Position numbers and translations under genes: made by a program | DNA from: Tillus elongatus | Lineage: Eukaryota; Arthropoda; Insecta; Coleoptera; Cleridae | NCBI GenBank assembly: GCA_964006375.1 | Contig: OZ023263.1 | Coordinates: 131,344,954 to 131,408,953, forward strand | Direction of reading: 5' to 3' | DNA: 64,000 nt | Shown: positions 52,820 through 64,000 of the stretch, piece after piece | Numbering within the stretch: position 1 is the stretch's first letter | Layout: every line of letters begins with the position of its first letter | Notes under the pieces: model-generated | Database searches by the model: none | What the model saw: only the letters and a program-made list of their open reading frames with translations | Told to the model about the DNA's origin: nothing

Positions 52820-55800
52820 ATTGGTAGTAAAGGGCTCGAGTTCACTTAAAAACATATCTAAAGTCGTGTTCTTTTTTGAGACAAAATTTTTTTGGTCTGA
52901 GATTAAGTTCAAATTTTGTTTGCACATACTTTAAACTTAGTTAAATGTCGGAATAAAATCAGTTCTTATGTAGCTCAAGAATTTTTCAATTTAGAGAGGT
53001 TTGAAAACTGTTCCAAAAAAACAAAAATAATTTTCTATAAAAACTATCACAATTCTAAAACTATTGCAGATATCGAGTTACAGATTATTTGATTTTTATC
53101 CATTAACGTCCCTTCATATTATATATGAGTTATATCGAATTTGGCGGACTTTCATTTTTTGCAACTTTTCCATACTATGTCGTGTTCTTTTTTGAGCCAA
53201 AATTTTTTTGGTCTGAGATTAAGCTCAAATTGTGTCCGCCCATACTTTAAACTTAGTTAAATGTCGGAGTAAAATCAGTTCTTATGTAACTCAAGAATTT
53301 TTCAATTTAGAGAGGTTTGAAGACTGTTCGAAAAAAACAAAAATAATTTTCTATAAAAACTATCACAATTCTAAAACTATTGCAGATATCGAGTTACAGA
53401 TTATTTGATTTGTATCCATTAACGTCCCTTCATATTATATGAGTTTTATCGAATTCGGCGGACTTTCATTTTTTCGCAATTTTTCCATACTATGTCGTGT
53501 TCTTTTTTGACCCAAATTTGTTTGGTCTGAGATTAAGCTCAAATTGTGTCCGCCCATACTTTAAACTTAGTTAAATGTCGGAGTAAAATCAGTTCTTATG
53601 TAACTCAAGAATTTTTCAATTTAGAGAGGTTTGAAGACTGTTCGAAAAAAACAAAAATAATTTTTTACAAAAACTATCACAATTCTAAATCTATTGCGGA
53701 TATCAAGTTACAGATTATTTGATTTTTATCCATTAACGTTACTTCATATTATATATGAGTTTTATCGAATATGGCGGACTTTCATTTTTTCGCAATTTTT
53801 TCGTGTTCTTTTTTGAGCCAAAATTTTTTTGGTCTGAGATTAACCTCAAATTGTGTCCGCCTAGACTTTAAACTTAGTTAAATGTCGGAGTCAAATCAGT
53901 TCTTATGTAGCTCAAGAATTTTTCAATTTAGAGAGGTTTGAAAACTGTTCCAAAAAAACAAAAATTATTTTCTAGAAAAACTATCACAATTCTAAAACTA
54001 TTGCAGATATCGAGTTACAGATTATTTGATTTTTATCCATTAACGTCCCTTCATATTATATATGAGTTTTATCGAATTCGGCGGACTTTCATTTTTTCGG
54101 AATTTTTCCATATTTAAGTCGTGTTCTTTTTTGAGCCAAAATTTTTTTGGTCTGAGATTAAGCACAAATTGTGTCCGCCCATACTTTAAACTAGTTAAAT
54201 GTCTGAGTAAAATCAGTTCTTATGTAACTCAAGAATTTTTCAATTTAGAGAGGTTTGAAGACTGTTCGAAAAAAACAAAAATAATTTTTTACAAAAACTA
54301 TCACAATTCTAAAACTATTGCAGATATCGAGTTACAGATTATTTGATTTGTATCCATTAACGTCCCTTCATATTATATGAGTTTTATCGAATTCGGCGGA
54401 CTTTCATTTTTTCGCAATTTTTCCATACTATGTCGTGTTCTTTTTTGAGCCAAAATTTTTTTGGTCTGAGATTAAGCTCAAATTGTGTCCGCCTATATTT
54501 TAAATCTAGTTAAATGTCGGAGTAAAATCAGTTCTTATGTAACTCAAGAATTTTTCAATTTAGAGAGGTTTGAAGACTGTTCCAAAAAAACAAAATATTT
54601 TTTTACAAAAACTATCACAATTCTAAAACTATTGCGGATATCGAGTTACAGATTATTTGATTTTTATCCATTAACGTTACTTCATATTATATATGAGTTT
54701 TATCGAATATGGCGGACTTTCATTTAATTTTGGTCTGAGATTAAGCTCAAATTGTGTTTGAACGTACTTTAAACTTAGTTAAATGTCGGAATAAAATCAG
54801 TTCTTATGTAGCTCAAGAATTTTTCAATTTAGAGAGGTTTGAAGACTGTCCCAAAAAACTAAAATAATTTTCTACAAAAACTATCACAATTCTAAAACTA
54901 TTGCGGATATCGAGTTACAGATTATTTGATTTTTATCCATTAACGTTACTTCATATTATATATGAGTTTTATCGAATATGGCGGACTTTCATTTTTTCGC
55001 AATTTTTCCATACTATAAGTCGTGTTCTTTTTTGAGCCAAAATTTTTTTGGTTTGAGATTAAGCTTAAATTGTGTTTGCACATACTTTAAACTTAGTTAA
55101 ATGTCGGAATAAAATCAGTTCTTATGTAACTCAAGAATTTTTCCATTTAGAGAGGTTTGAAGACTGTTCGAAAAAAACAAAAATAATTTTTTACAAAAAC
55201 TATCACAATTCTAAATCTATTGCGGATATCGAGTTACAGATTATTTGATTTTTATCCATTAACGTTACTTCATATTATATATGAGTTTTATCGAATATGG
55301 TGGACTTTCATTTTTTCGCAATTTTTCCATTTCGTGTTCTTTTTGGAGCCAAAATTTTTTTGGTTTGAGATTAAGCTTAAATTGTGTTTGCACATACTTT
55401 AAACTTAGTTAAATGTCGGAATAAAATCAGTTCTTATGTAACTCAAGAATTTTTCCATTTAGAGAGGTTTGAAGACTGTTCGAAAAAACAAAAATAATTT
55501 TTTTACAAAAACTATCACAATTCTAAATCTATTGCGGATATCGAGTTACAGATTATTTGATTTTTATCCATTAACGTTACTTCATATTATATATGAGTTT
55601 TATCGAATATGGCGGACTTTAATTTTTTCGCAATTTTTCAATACTATAAGTCGTGGTCTTTTTTGGGCCAAAATTTTTTTGGTCTGAGATTAGGCTCAAA
55701 TTGTGTCCGCCTAGACTTTAAACTTAGTTAAATGTCGGAGTACAATCAGTTCTTATGTAACTCAAGAATTTCTCAATTTAGAGAGGTTTGAAGACTGTCC

Positions 55801-58800
55801 CAAAAAACTAAAATAATTTTCTACAAAAACTATCACAATTCTAAAACTATTGCGGATATCGAGTTACAGGTTATTTGATTTTTATCGATTAACGTTACTT
55901 CATATTATATATGAGTTTTATCGAAGATGGCGGACTTTCATTTTTTCGCAATTTTTCCATACTATAGTCGTGTTCTTTTTTGAGCCAAAATTTTTTTGGT
56001 CTGAGATTAAGCTCAAATTGTGTTTGCACATACTTTAACTTAGTTAAATGTCGGAATAAAATCAGTTCTTATGTAGCTCAAGAATTTTTCAATTTAGAGA
56101 GGTTTGAAGACTGTCCCAAAAAACTAAAATAATTTTCTACAAAAACTATCACAATTCTGAAACTATTGCCGATATCGAGTTACAGATTATTTGATTTTTA
56201 TCCATTAACGTTACTTCATATTATATATGAGTTTTATCGAATATGGCGGACTTTCATTTTTTCGCAATTTTTCCATACTATGGAGTCGTGTTCTTTTTTG
56301 AGCCAAAATTTTTTTGGTTTGAGATTAAGCTCAAATTGTGTTTGCACATACTTTAAACTTAGTTAAATGTCGGAATAAAATCAGTTCTTATGTAGCTCAA
56401 GAATTTTTCAATTTAGAGAGGTTTGAAAACTGTTCCAAAAAAACAAAAATAATTTTCTATCTATCACAATTCTAAAACTATTGCAGATATCGAGTTACAG
56501 ATTATTTGATTTTTATCCATTAAAGTCCCTTCACATTATATATGAGTTTTATCGAATTCGGTGGACTTTAATTTTTTCGCAATTTTCCATAAGTCGTGTT
56601 CTTTTTTGAGCCAAAATTTTTTTGGTGTGAGATTAAGCTCAAATTGTGTCCGCCTATACTTTAAACTTAGTTAAATGTCGGAGTAAAATCAGTTCTTATG
56701 TAACTCAAGAATTTTTAAATTTAGAGAGGTTTGAAAACTGTTCCAAAAAAACAAAAATAATTTTCTATAAAAACTATCACAATTCTAAAACTATTGCGGA
56801 TATCGAGTTACAGATTATTTGATTTTTATCCATTAACGTTACTTCATATTATATGAGTTTTATCGAATTTGGCGGACTTTCATTTTTTCGCAATTTTTCC
56901 ATACTGTGTTCTTTTTTGGGCCAAAATTTTTTTGGTCTGAGATTAGGCTCAAATTGTGTCCGCCTAGACTTTAAACTTAGTTAAATGTCGGAGTAAAATC
57001 AGTTCTTATGTAACTCAAAATTTTTCAATTTAGAGAGGTTTGAAGACTGTCCTAAAAAACTAAAATAATTTTCTACAAAAACTATCACAATTCTAAAACT
57101 ATTGCCGATATCGAGTTACAGGTTATTTGATTTTTATCCATTAACGTTACTTCATATTATATATGAGTTTTATCGAATATGGAGGACTTTCATTTCATTT
57201 TAGTCTGAGATTAAGCTCAAATTGTGTTTGCACATACTTTAAACTTAGTTAAATGGCGAAATAAAATCAGTTCTTATGTAGCTCAAGAATTTTTCAATTT
57301 AGAGAGGTTTGAAGACTGTCCAAAGAAACTAAAATAATTTTCTACAAAAACTATCACAATTCTAAAACTATTGCAGATATCGAGTTGCAGATTATTTGAT
57401 TTTTATCCATTAACGTCCCTTCATATTATATATGAGTTTTATCGAATTTGGCGGACTTTCATTTTTTCGCAATTTTTCCATACTAAGTCGTGTTCATTTT
57501 TGAGCCAAATTTTTTTTGGTCTGAGATTAAGCTTAAATTGTATCCGCCTAGACTTTAAACTTAGTTAAATTTCGGAGTAAAATCAGTTCTTATGTAACTC
57601 AAGAATTTTTCAATTTAGAGAGGTTTAAAGACTGTCCCAAAAAACTAAAATAATTTTCTACAAAAACTATCACAATTCTAAAACTATCGCAGATATCGAG
57701 TTACAGATTATTTGATTTTTATCCATTAAAGTCCCTTCATATTATATATGAGTTTTATCGAATATGGCGGACTTTCATTTTTTCGAAATTTTTCCATACT
57801 ATTAAGTCGTGTTCTTTTTTGAGCCAAAATTTTTTTGGTCTGAGATTAAGCTCAAATTGTGTTTGCACATACTTTAAACTTAGTTAAATGTCGGAATAAA
57901 ATCAGTTCTTATGTAGCTCAAGAATTTTTCAATTTAGAGAGGTTTGAAGACTGTCCCAAAAAACTAAAATAATTTTTTACAAAAACTATCACAATTCTAA
58001 AACTATTGCCGATATCGAGTTACAGATTATTTGATTTTTATCCATTAACGTCCCTTCATATTATATATGAGTTTTATCGAATTCGGCGGACTTTCATTTT
58101 TTCACAATTTTTCCATATCTTTTTTGAGCCAAATTTTTTTTGTTTTGAGATGAAGCTCAAATTGTGTCCGCCCATACTTTAAACTTAGTTAAATGTCGGA
58201 GTAAAATCAGTTCTTATGTAACTCAAGAATTTTTCAATTTAGAGAGGTTTGAAGACTGTTCGAAAAAAACAAAAATAATTTTTTACAAAAACTATCACAA
58301 TTCTAAAACTATTGCAGATATCGAGTTGCAGATTATTTGATTTTTATCCATTAACGCCCCTTCATATTATATATGAGTTTTATCGAATTTGGCGGACTCT
58401 CATTTTTTCGCAATTTTTCCATACGTCGTGTTCTTTTTTTAGGCCAAATTTTTTTTGGTCTGAGATTAAGCTCAAATTGTGTTTGCACATACTTTAAACT
58501 TAGTTAAATGTCGGAATAAAATCAGTTCTTATGTAGCTCAAGAATTTTTCAATTTAGAGAGGTTTGAAAACTGTTCCAAAAAAACCAAAAAAATTTTATA
58601 TAAAAACTATCACAATTCTAAAACTATTGCAGATATCGAGTTACAGATTATTTGATTTTTATCCATTAAAGTCCCTTCATATTATGAGTTTTATCGAATT
58701 CGGCGGACTTTCATTTTTTGCAATTTTTCCATAAGTCGTGTTCTTTTTTGAGCCAAAATTTTTTTGGTCTGAGATTAAGTTCAAATTGTGTTTGCACATA

Positions 58801-60539
58801 CTTTAAACTTAGTTAAATGTCGGAATAAAATCAGTTCTTATGTCGCTCAAGAATTTTTCAATTTAGAGAGGTTTGAAAACTGTTCCAAAAAAACAAAAAT
58901 AATTTTCTATAAAAACTATCACAATTCTAAAACTATTGCAGATATCGAGTTACAGATTATTTGATTTTTATCCATTAACGTCCCTGCATATTATATATGA
59001 GTTTTATCGAATTTGGCGGACTTTCATTTTTTCGCAATTTTTCCATTTCGTGTTCTTTTTTGGGCCAAAATTTTTTTGGTCTGAGACTAGGCTCAAATTG
59101 TGTCCGCCTAGACTTTAAACTTAGTTAAATGTCGGAGTAAAATCAGTTCTTATGTAGCTCAAGAATTTTTCAATTTAGAGAGGTTTGAAGACTGTCCCAA
59201 AAAACTAAAATAATTTTCTACAAAAACTATCACAATTCTAAAACTATTGCGGATATCGAGTTACAGGTTATTTGATTTTTATCCATTAACATTACTTCAT
59301 ATTATATATGAGTTTTATCGAATATGGCGGACTTTCATTTTTTCGCAATTTTTCCATACTATAGTCGTGTTCTTTTTTGAGCCAAAATTTTTTTGGTCTG
59401 AGATTAAGCTCAAATTGTGTTTGCACATACTTTAAACTTAGTTAAATGTCGGAATAAAATCAGTTCTTATGTAGCTCAAGAATTTTTCAATTTAGAGAGG
59501 TTTGAAGACTGTCCCAAAAAACTGAAATAATTTTCTACAAAAACTATCACAATTCTGAAACTATTGCCGATATCGAGTTACAGATTATTTGATTTTTATC
59601 CATTAACGTTACTTCATATTATATGAGTTTTATCGAATATGGCGGACTTTCATTTTTTCGCAATTTTTCCATACTATGGAGTCGTGTTCTTTTTTGAGCC
59701 AAAATTTTTTTGGTTTGAGATTAAGCTCAAATTGTTTGCACATACTTTAAACTTAGTTAAATGTCGGAGTAAAATCAGTTCTTATGTAACTCAAGAATTT
59801 TTCAATTTAGAGAGGTTTGAAGACTGTTCGAAAAAAACAAAAATAATTTTTTACAAAAACTATCACAATTCTAAAACTATTGCAGATATCGAGTTGCAGA
59901 TTATTTGATTTTTATCCATTAACGTCCCTTCATATTATATATGAGTTTTATCGAATTTGGCGGACTTTCATTTTTTCGCAATTTTTCCATACTATGTCGT
60001 GTTTTTTTGAGCCAAAATTTTTTTGGTCTGAGATTAAGCTCAAATTGTGTTTGCACATACTTTAAACTTAGTTAAATGTCGGAATAAAATCAGTTCCTAT
60101 GTAGCTCAAGAATTTTTCAATTTAGAGAGGTTTGAAAACTGTCCCAAAAAACTAAAATAATTTTCTACAAAAACTATCACAATTCTAAAACTATTGCCGA
60201 TATCGAGTTACAGATTATTTGATTTTTATCCATTAACGTTACTTCAAATTATATATGAGTTTTATCGAATATGGCGGACTTTCATTTAATTTTGATCTGA
60301 GATTAAGCTCAAATTGTGTTTGCACATACTTTAAACTTAGTTAAATGTCGGAATAAAATCAGTTCTTATGTAGCTCAAGAATTTTTCAATTTAGAGAGGT
60401 TTGAAGACTGTCCCAAAAAACTAAAATAATTTTCTACAAAAACTATCACAATTCTAAAACTATTGCGGATATCGAGTTACAGATTATTTGATTTTTATCC
60501 ATTAACGTTACTTCATATTATATATGAGTTTTATCGAAT
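52820..60539 (+). repeat. 25-monomer satellite block (first sub-block, copy 3)
   Basis: Collinear with 7551-15268 without the 49-bp deletion of copy 2. Short monomers are at about 54722, 57195 and 60278; the compact ctatctatc monomer is near 56457. No gene is supported. Confidence 0.93.
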
Positions 60540-60902
60540 ATGGCGAACTTTCATTTTTTAGCAATTTTTCCATACTACATGAACAGCTGTTTATCGGCGT
60601 ACGAAAGATTCAAGGTGAATGACATCGCTTTGTTGTACGATCAATACGCACCCCGACTAACGTGGAAGATGGTGCGAATTAGCCAAGTTAACCATGGTAG
60701 AGATGGAAGAACTCGAGCCTGCGAGGTCCAACTTCCCAGTGGAACATTACTTCGAAGGCCTATACAGTTGCTATATCCATTAGAACTTCCTACCGTCCCC
60801 CCCGAGGTTGTAGAAAATATATTAAAGGTCCCTGGTTCGTTCATAATTGTCTATTGGAAATATTGGCTCCAGCGTTATATTTTCACAATGCGTTACACTT
60901 AA
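60540..60902 (+). pseudogene. BEL/Pao DUF5641 fragment, second class (HOR copy 3)
   Basis: Protein identical to the fragment at 15269 (Asn51, Val86, Val90). The insert occupies about 60578-60943. AATAGA replaces the poly(A)-like hexamer downstream, as in the rest of the class. Confidence 0.85.
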
Positions 60903-63900
60903 ATTGGTAGTAAAGGGCTCGAGTTCACTTAAAAACATATCTAAAGTCGTGTTCTTTTTTGAGACAAAATTTTTTTGGTCTGAGATTAAGTTCAAATTTT
61001 GTTTGCACATACTTTAAACTTAGTTAAATGTCGGAATAGAATCAGTTCTTATGTAGCTCAAGAATTTTTCAATTTAGAGAGGTTTGAAAACTGTTCCAAA
61101 AAAACAAAAAAAATTTTCTATAAAAACTATCACAATTCTAAAACTATTGCAGATATCGAGTTACAGATTATTTGATTTTTATCCATTAACGTCCCTTCAT
61201 ATTATATATGAGTTATATCGAATTTGGCGGACTTTCATTTTTTGCAACTTTTCCATACTATGTCGTGTTCTTTTTTGAGCCAAAATTTTTTTGGTCTGAG
61301 ATTAAGCTCAAATTGTGTCCGCCCATACTTTAAACTTAGTTAAATGTCGGAGTAAAATCAGTTCTTATGTAACTCAAGAATTTTTCAATTTAGAAAGGTT
61401 TGAAGACTGTTGGAAAAAAACAAAAATAATTTTCTATAAAAACTATCACAATTCTAAAACTATTGCAGATATCGAGTTACAGATTATTTGATTTGTATCC
61501 ATTAACGTCCCTTCATATTATATGAGTTTTATCGAATTCGGCGGACTTTCATTTTTTCGCAATTTTTCCATACTATGTCGTGTTCTTTTTTGAGCCAAAA
61601 TTTGTTTGGTCTGAGATTAAGCTCAAATTGTGTCCGCCCATACTTTAACTCAGTTAAATGTCGGAGTAAAATCAGTTCTTATGTAACTCAAGAATTTTTC
61701 AATTTAGAGAGGTTTGAAGACTGTTCGAAAAAAACAAAAATAATTTTTTACAAAAACTATCACAATTCTAAATCTATTGCGGATATCAAGTTACAGATTA
61801 TTTGATTTTTATCCATTAACGTTACTTCATATTATATATGAGTTTTATCGAATATGGCGGACTTTCATTTTTTCGCAATTTTTCCATACTATAGTCGTGT
61901 TCTTTTTTGAGCCAAATTGTGTCCGCCTAGACTTTAAACTTAGTTAAATGTCGGAGTCAAATCAGTTCTTATGTAGCTCAAGAATTTTTCAATTTAGGGA
62001 GGTTTGAAAACTGTTACAAAAAAACAAAAATTATTTTCTATAAAAACTATCACAATTCTAAAACTATTGCAGATATCGAGTTACAGATTATTTGATTTTT
62101 ATCCATTAACGTCCCTTCATATTATATATGAGTTTTATCGAATTCGGCGGACTTTCATTTTTTCGGAATTTTTCCATATTTAAGTCGTGTTCTTTTTTGA
62201 GCCAAAATTTTTTTGGTCTGAGATTAAGCACAAATTGTGTCCGCCCATACTTTAAACTAGTTAAATGTCGGAGTAAAATCAGTTCTTATGTAACTCAAGA
62301 ATTTTTCAATTTAGAGAGGTTTGAAGACTGTTCGAAAAAAACAAAAATAATTTTTTACAAAAACTATCACAATTCTAAAACTATTGCAGATATCGAGTTA
62401 CAGATTATTTGATTTTTATCCATTAACGCCCCTTCATATTATATATGCGTTTTATCGAATTTGGCGGACTTTCATTTTTTCGCAATTTTTCAATACTATA
62501 CTATACAAAGTCGTGTTCTTTTTTGAGCCAAAATTTTTTTGGTCTGAGATTAAGCTCAAATTGTGTCCGCCCATACTTTAAACTTAGTTAAATGTCGGAG
62601 TAAAATCAGTTCTTATGTAGCTCAAGAATTTTTCAATTTAGAGAGGTTTGAAAACTGTTCGAAAAAAACAAAAATAATTTTTTTATAAAAACTATCACAA
62701 TTCCAAAACTATTGCAGATATCGAGTTACAGATTATTTGATTTTTATCCATTAACGTCCCTTCATATTATATATGAGTTTTATCGAATTCGGCGGACTTT
62801 CATTTTTTCGCAATTTTTCCATACTGTCGTGTTCTTTTTTGAGCCAAAATTTTTTTGGTCTGAGATTAAGCTCAAATTGTGTCCGCCCATACTTTAAACT
62901 TACTTAAATGTCGGAGTAAAATCAGTTCTTATGTAACTCAAGAATTTTTCAATTTAGAGAGGTTTGAAGACTGTTCGAAAAAAACAAAAATAATTTTTTA
63001 CAAAAACTATCACAATTCTAAAACTATTGCAGATATCGAGTTACAGATTATTTGATTTTTATCCATTAACGTCCCTTCATATTATATATGAGTTTTATCG
63101 AATTTGGCGGACTTTCATTTTTTCGGAATTTTTCCATACTATGTCGTGTTCTTTTTTGAGCCAAAATTTTTTTGGTCTGAGATTAAGCTCAAATTGTGTT
63201 TGCACATACTTTAAACTTAGTTAAATGTCGGAGTAAAATCAGTTCTTATGTAGCTCAAGAATTTTTCAATTTAGAGAGGTTTGAAAACTGTTCCAAAAAA
63301 ACAAAAATAATTTTCTACAAAAACTATCACAATTCTAAAACTATTGCCGATATCGAGTTACCGATTTTTCCATAAGTCGTGTTCTTTTTTGAGCCAAAAT
63401 TTTTTTGGTCTGAGATTAAGCTCAAATTGTGTCCGCCCATACTTTAAACTTAGTTAAATGTTGGAGTAAAATCAGTTCTTATGTAACTCAAGAATTTTTC
63501 ACTTTAGAGAGGTTTGAAGACTGTTCGAAAAAAACAAAAATAATTTTTTACAAAAACTATCACAATTCTAAAACTATTGCAGATATCGAGTTACAGATTA
63601 TGTGATTTTTATCCATTAACGTCCCTTCATATTATATATGAGTTTTATCGAATTTGGCGGACTTTCATTTTTTCGCAATTTTTCCATACTATGTCGTGTT
63701 TTTTTGAGCCAAAATTTTTTTGGGTTGAGATTAAGCTCAAATTGTGTTTGCACATACTTTAAACTTAGTTAAATGTCGGAATAAAATCAGTTCTTATGTA
63801 GCTCAAGAATTTTTCAATTTAGAGAGGTTTGAAAACTGTTCGAAAAAAACAAAAATAATTTTTTTATAAAAACTATCACAATTCTAAAACTATTGCAGAT

Positions 63901-64000
63901 ATCGAGTTACAGATTATTTGATTTTTATCCATTAACGTCCCTTCATATTATATATGAGTTTTATCGAATTCGGCGGACTTTCATTTTTTCGCAATTTTTC
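60903..64000 (+). repeat. Satellite block, start of second sub-block, copy 3
   Basis: Collinear with 15632-18730, including the 291-bp monomer at about 61912 and the 236-bp monomer at about 63361. It shares the variants at 62428, 62703, 63602 and 63722 with copy 1. The window ends within a monomer. Confidence 0.93.

Larger units (their letters stand above)
1..64000 (+). repeat. AT-rich satellite array, about 200 monomers of about 315 bp
   Basis: The whole window consists of head-to-tail copies of one monomer. Landmarks in order along a full monomer are ttaacgt, catattatatatgag, tatcgaat, ggcggactttcat, cgcaatttttccata, a variable node, gtcgtgttc, gagccaaaattttttt, tctgagattaagctc, a tgtccgcc or tgtttgcac variant, actttaaacttagtta, aatgtcgg, ctcaagaatttttc, gagaggtttga, an A-rich stretch, aaaaactatcacaattct and gatatcgagttacagatt. 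The spacing of the gatatcgag landmark is usually 313-316 bp. No monomer is inverted. The only non-satellite sequence is the nine 366-bp inserts. The short ORFs of 60-94 codons found in nearly every monomer are translations of the satellite and are not called as genes. Confidence 0.98.
52457..64000 (+). repeat. Higher-order repeat copy 3 (partial, 11,544 bp)
   Basis: Contains the complete first sub-block, from the fragment at 52457 to the one at 60540 (8083 bp against 8081 in copy 1), and the start of the 17-monomer second sub-block. The window ends inside it, so the array continues beyond 64000. Private changes include aatttcgg for aatgtcgg near 57570 and gactctcat for gactttcat near 58397. 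Confidence 0.92.

Noticed and set aside
1..64000. CRISPR-like or other prokaryotic direct-repeat array
   Set aside because: Repeat units are about 315 bp without short repeats alternating with unique spacers, and the only coding sequence is from an animal retrotransposon family.
1..64000. CENP-B box
   Set aside because: I found no 17-bp match to the CENP-B box pattern in the monomer or in the insert. A centromeric role cannot be claimed from sequence alone.

Overview
The window is one uninterrupted satellite-DNA array. About 200 tandem copies of a strongly AT-rich monomer run in the same orientation from base 1 to base 64000. The typical monomer is 313-316 bp; recurrent short forms of about 236, 270 and 291 bp bring the average to about 307 bp. 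I see no unique-sequence gene, no RNA gene, no bacterial-type operon and no CRISPR array. The only recognisable protein-coding sequence is a 366-bp, visibly GC-richer insert that occurs nine times. It encodes the C-terminal DUF5641 domain that follows the integrase in BEL/Pao LTR retrotransposons. BEL/Pao elements are confined to animals, so the window is most likely pericentromeric, centromeric or other heterochromatin of an animal, probably an invertebrate. I cannot name the species.

Layout. The array is a nested higher-order repeat (HOR). Successive DUF5641 ORFs start at 1169, 7188, 15269, 20860, 29552, 37585, 43177, 52457 and 60540. From 7188 onward the spacings cycle through about 8.08, 5.59 and 8.69 kb (25, 17 and 27 monomers), giving a 69-monomer, 22.3-kb HOR with three embedded retrotransposon fragments. 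Copy 1 spans 7188-29551. Copy 2 spans 29552-52456 and carries an extra 582-bp tandem duplication and a 49-bp deletion. Copy 3 starts at 52457 and runs off the window. Bases 1-7187 are a rearranged stretch: the fragment at 1169 is of the second class, but it is followed directly by a first-class fragment at 7188, and a 1588-bp tandem duplication (1692-4702) lies between them. The three sub-blocks inside one HOR share the same flanks around the insert, so one capture event was amplified first locally and then as the 22.3-kb unit.

Monomers fall into two diagnostic-site subfamilies, A and B, with many mosaics. Every monomer has one hypervariable node between conserved blocks reading ttttccata and gtcgtgttc, and the retrotransposon fragment sits exactly at that node. 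Subfamily B carries a perfect YY1/Pho-type motif (CCGCCATNTT on the minus strand) and an AATAAA poly(A) hexamer. Nothing in the window looks like a cooperating gene system. The interest lies in how the array is built and in the chimeric 120-codon ORF, which starts in satellite sequence and continues into the retrotransposon domain, uninterrupted in all nine copies.
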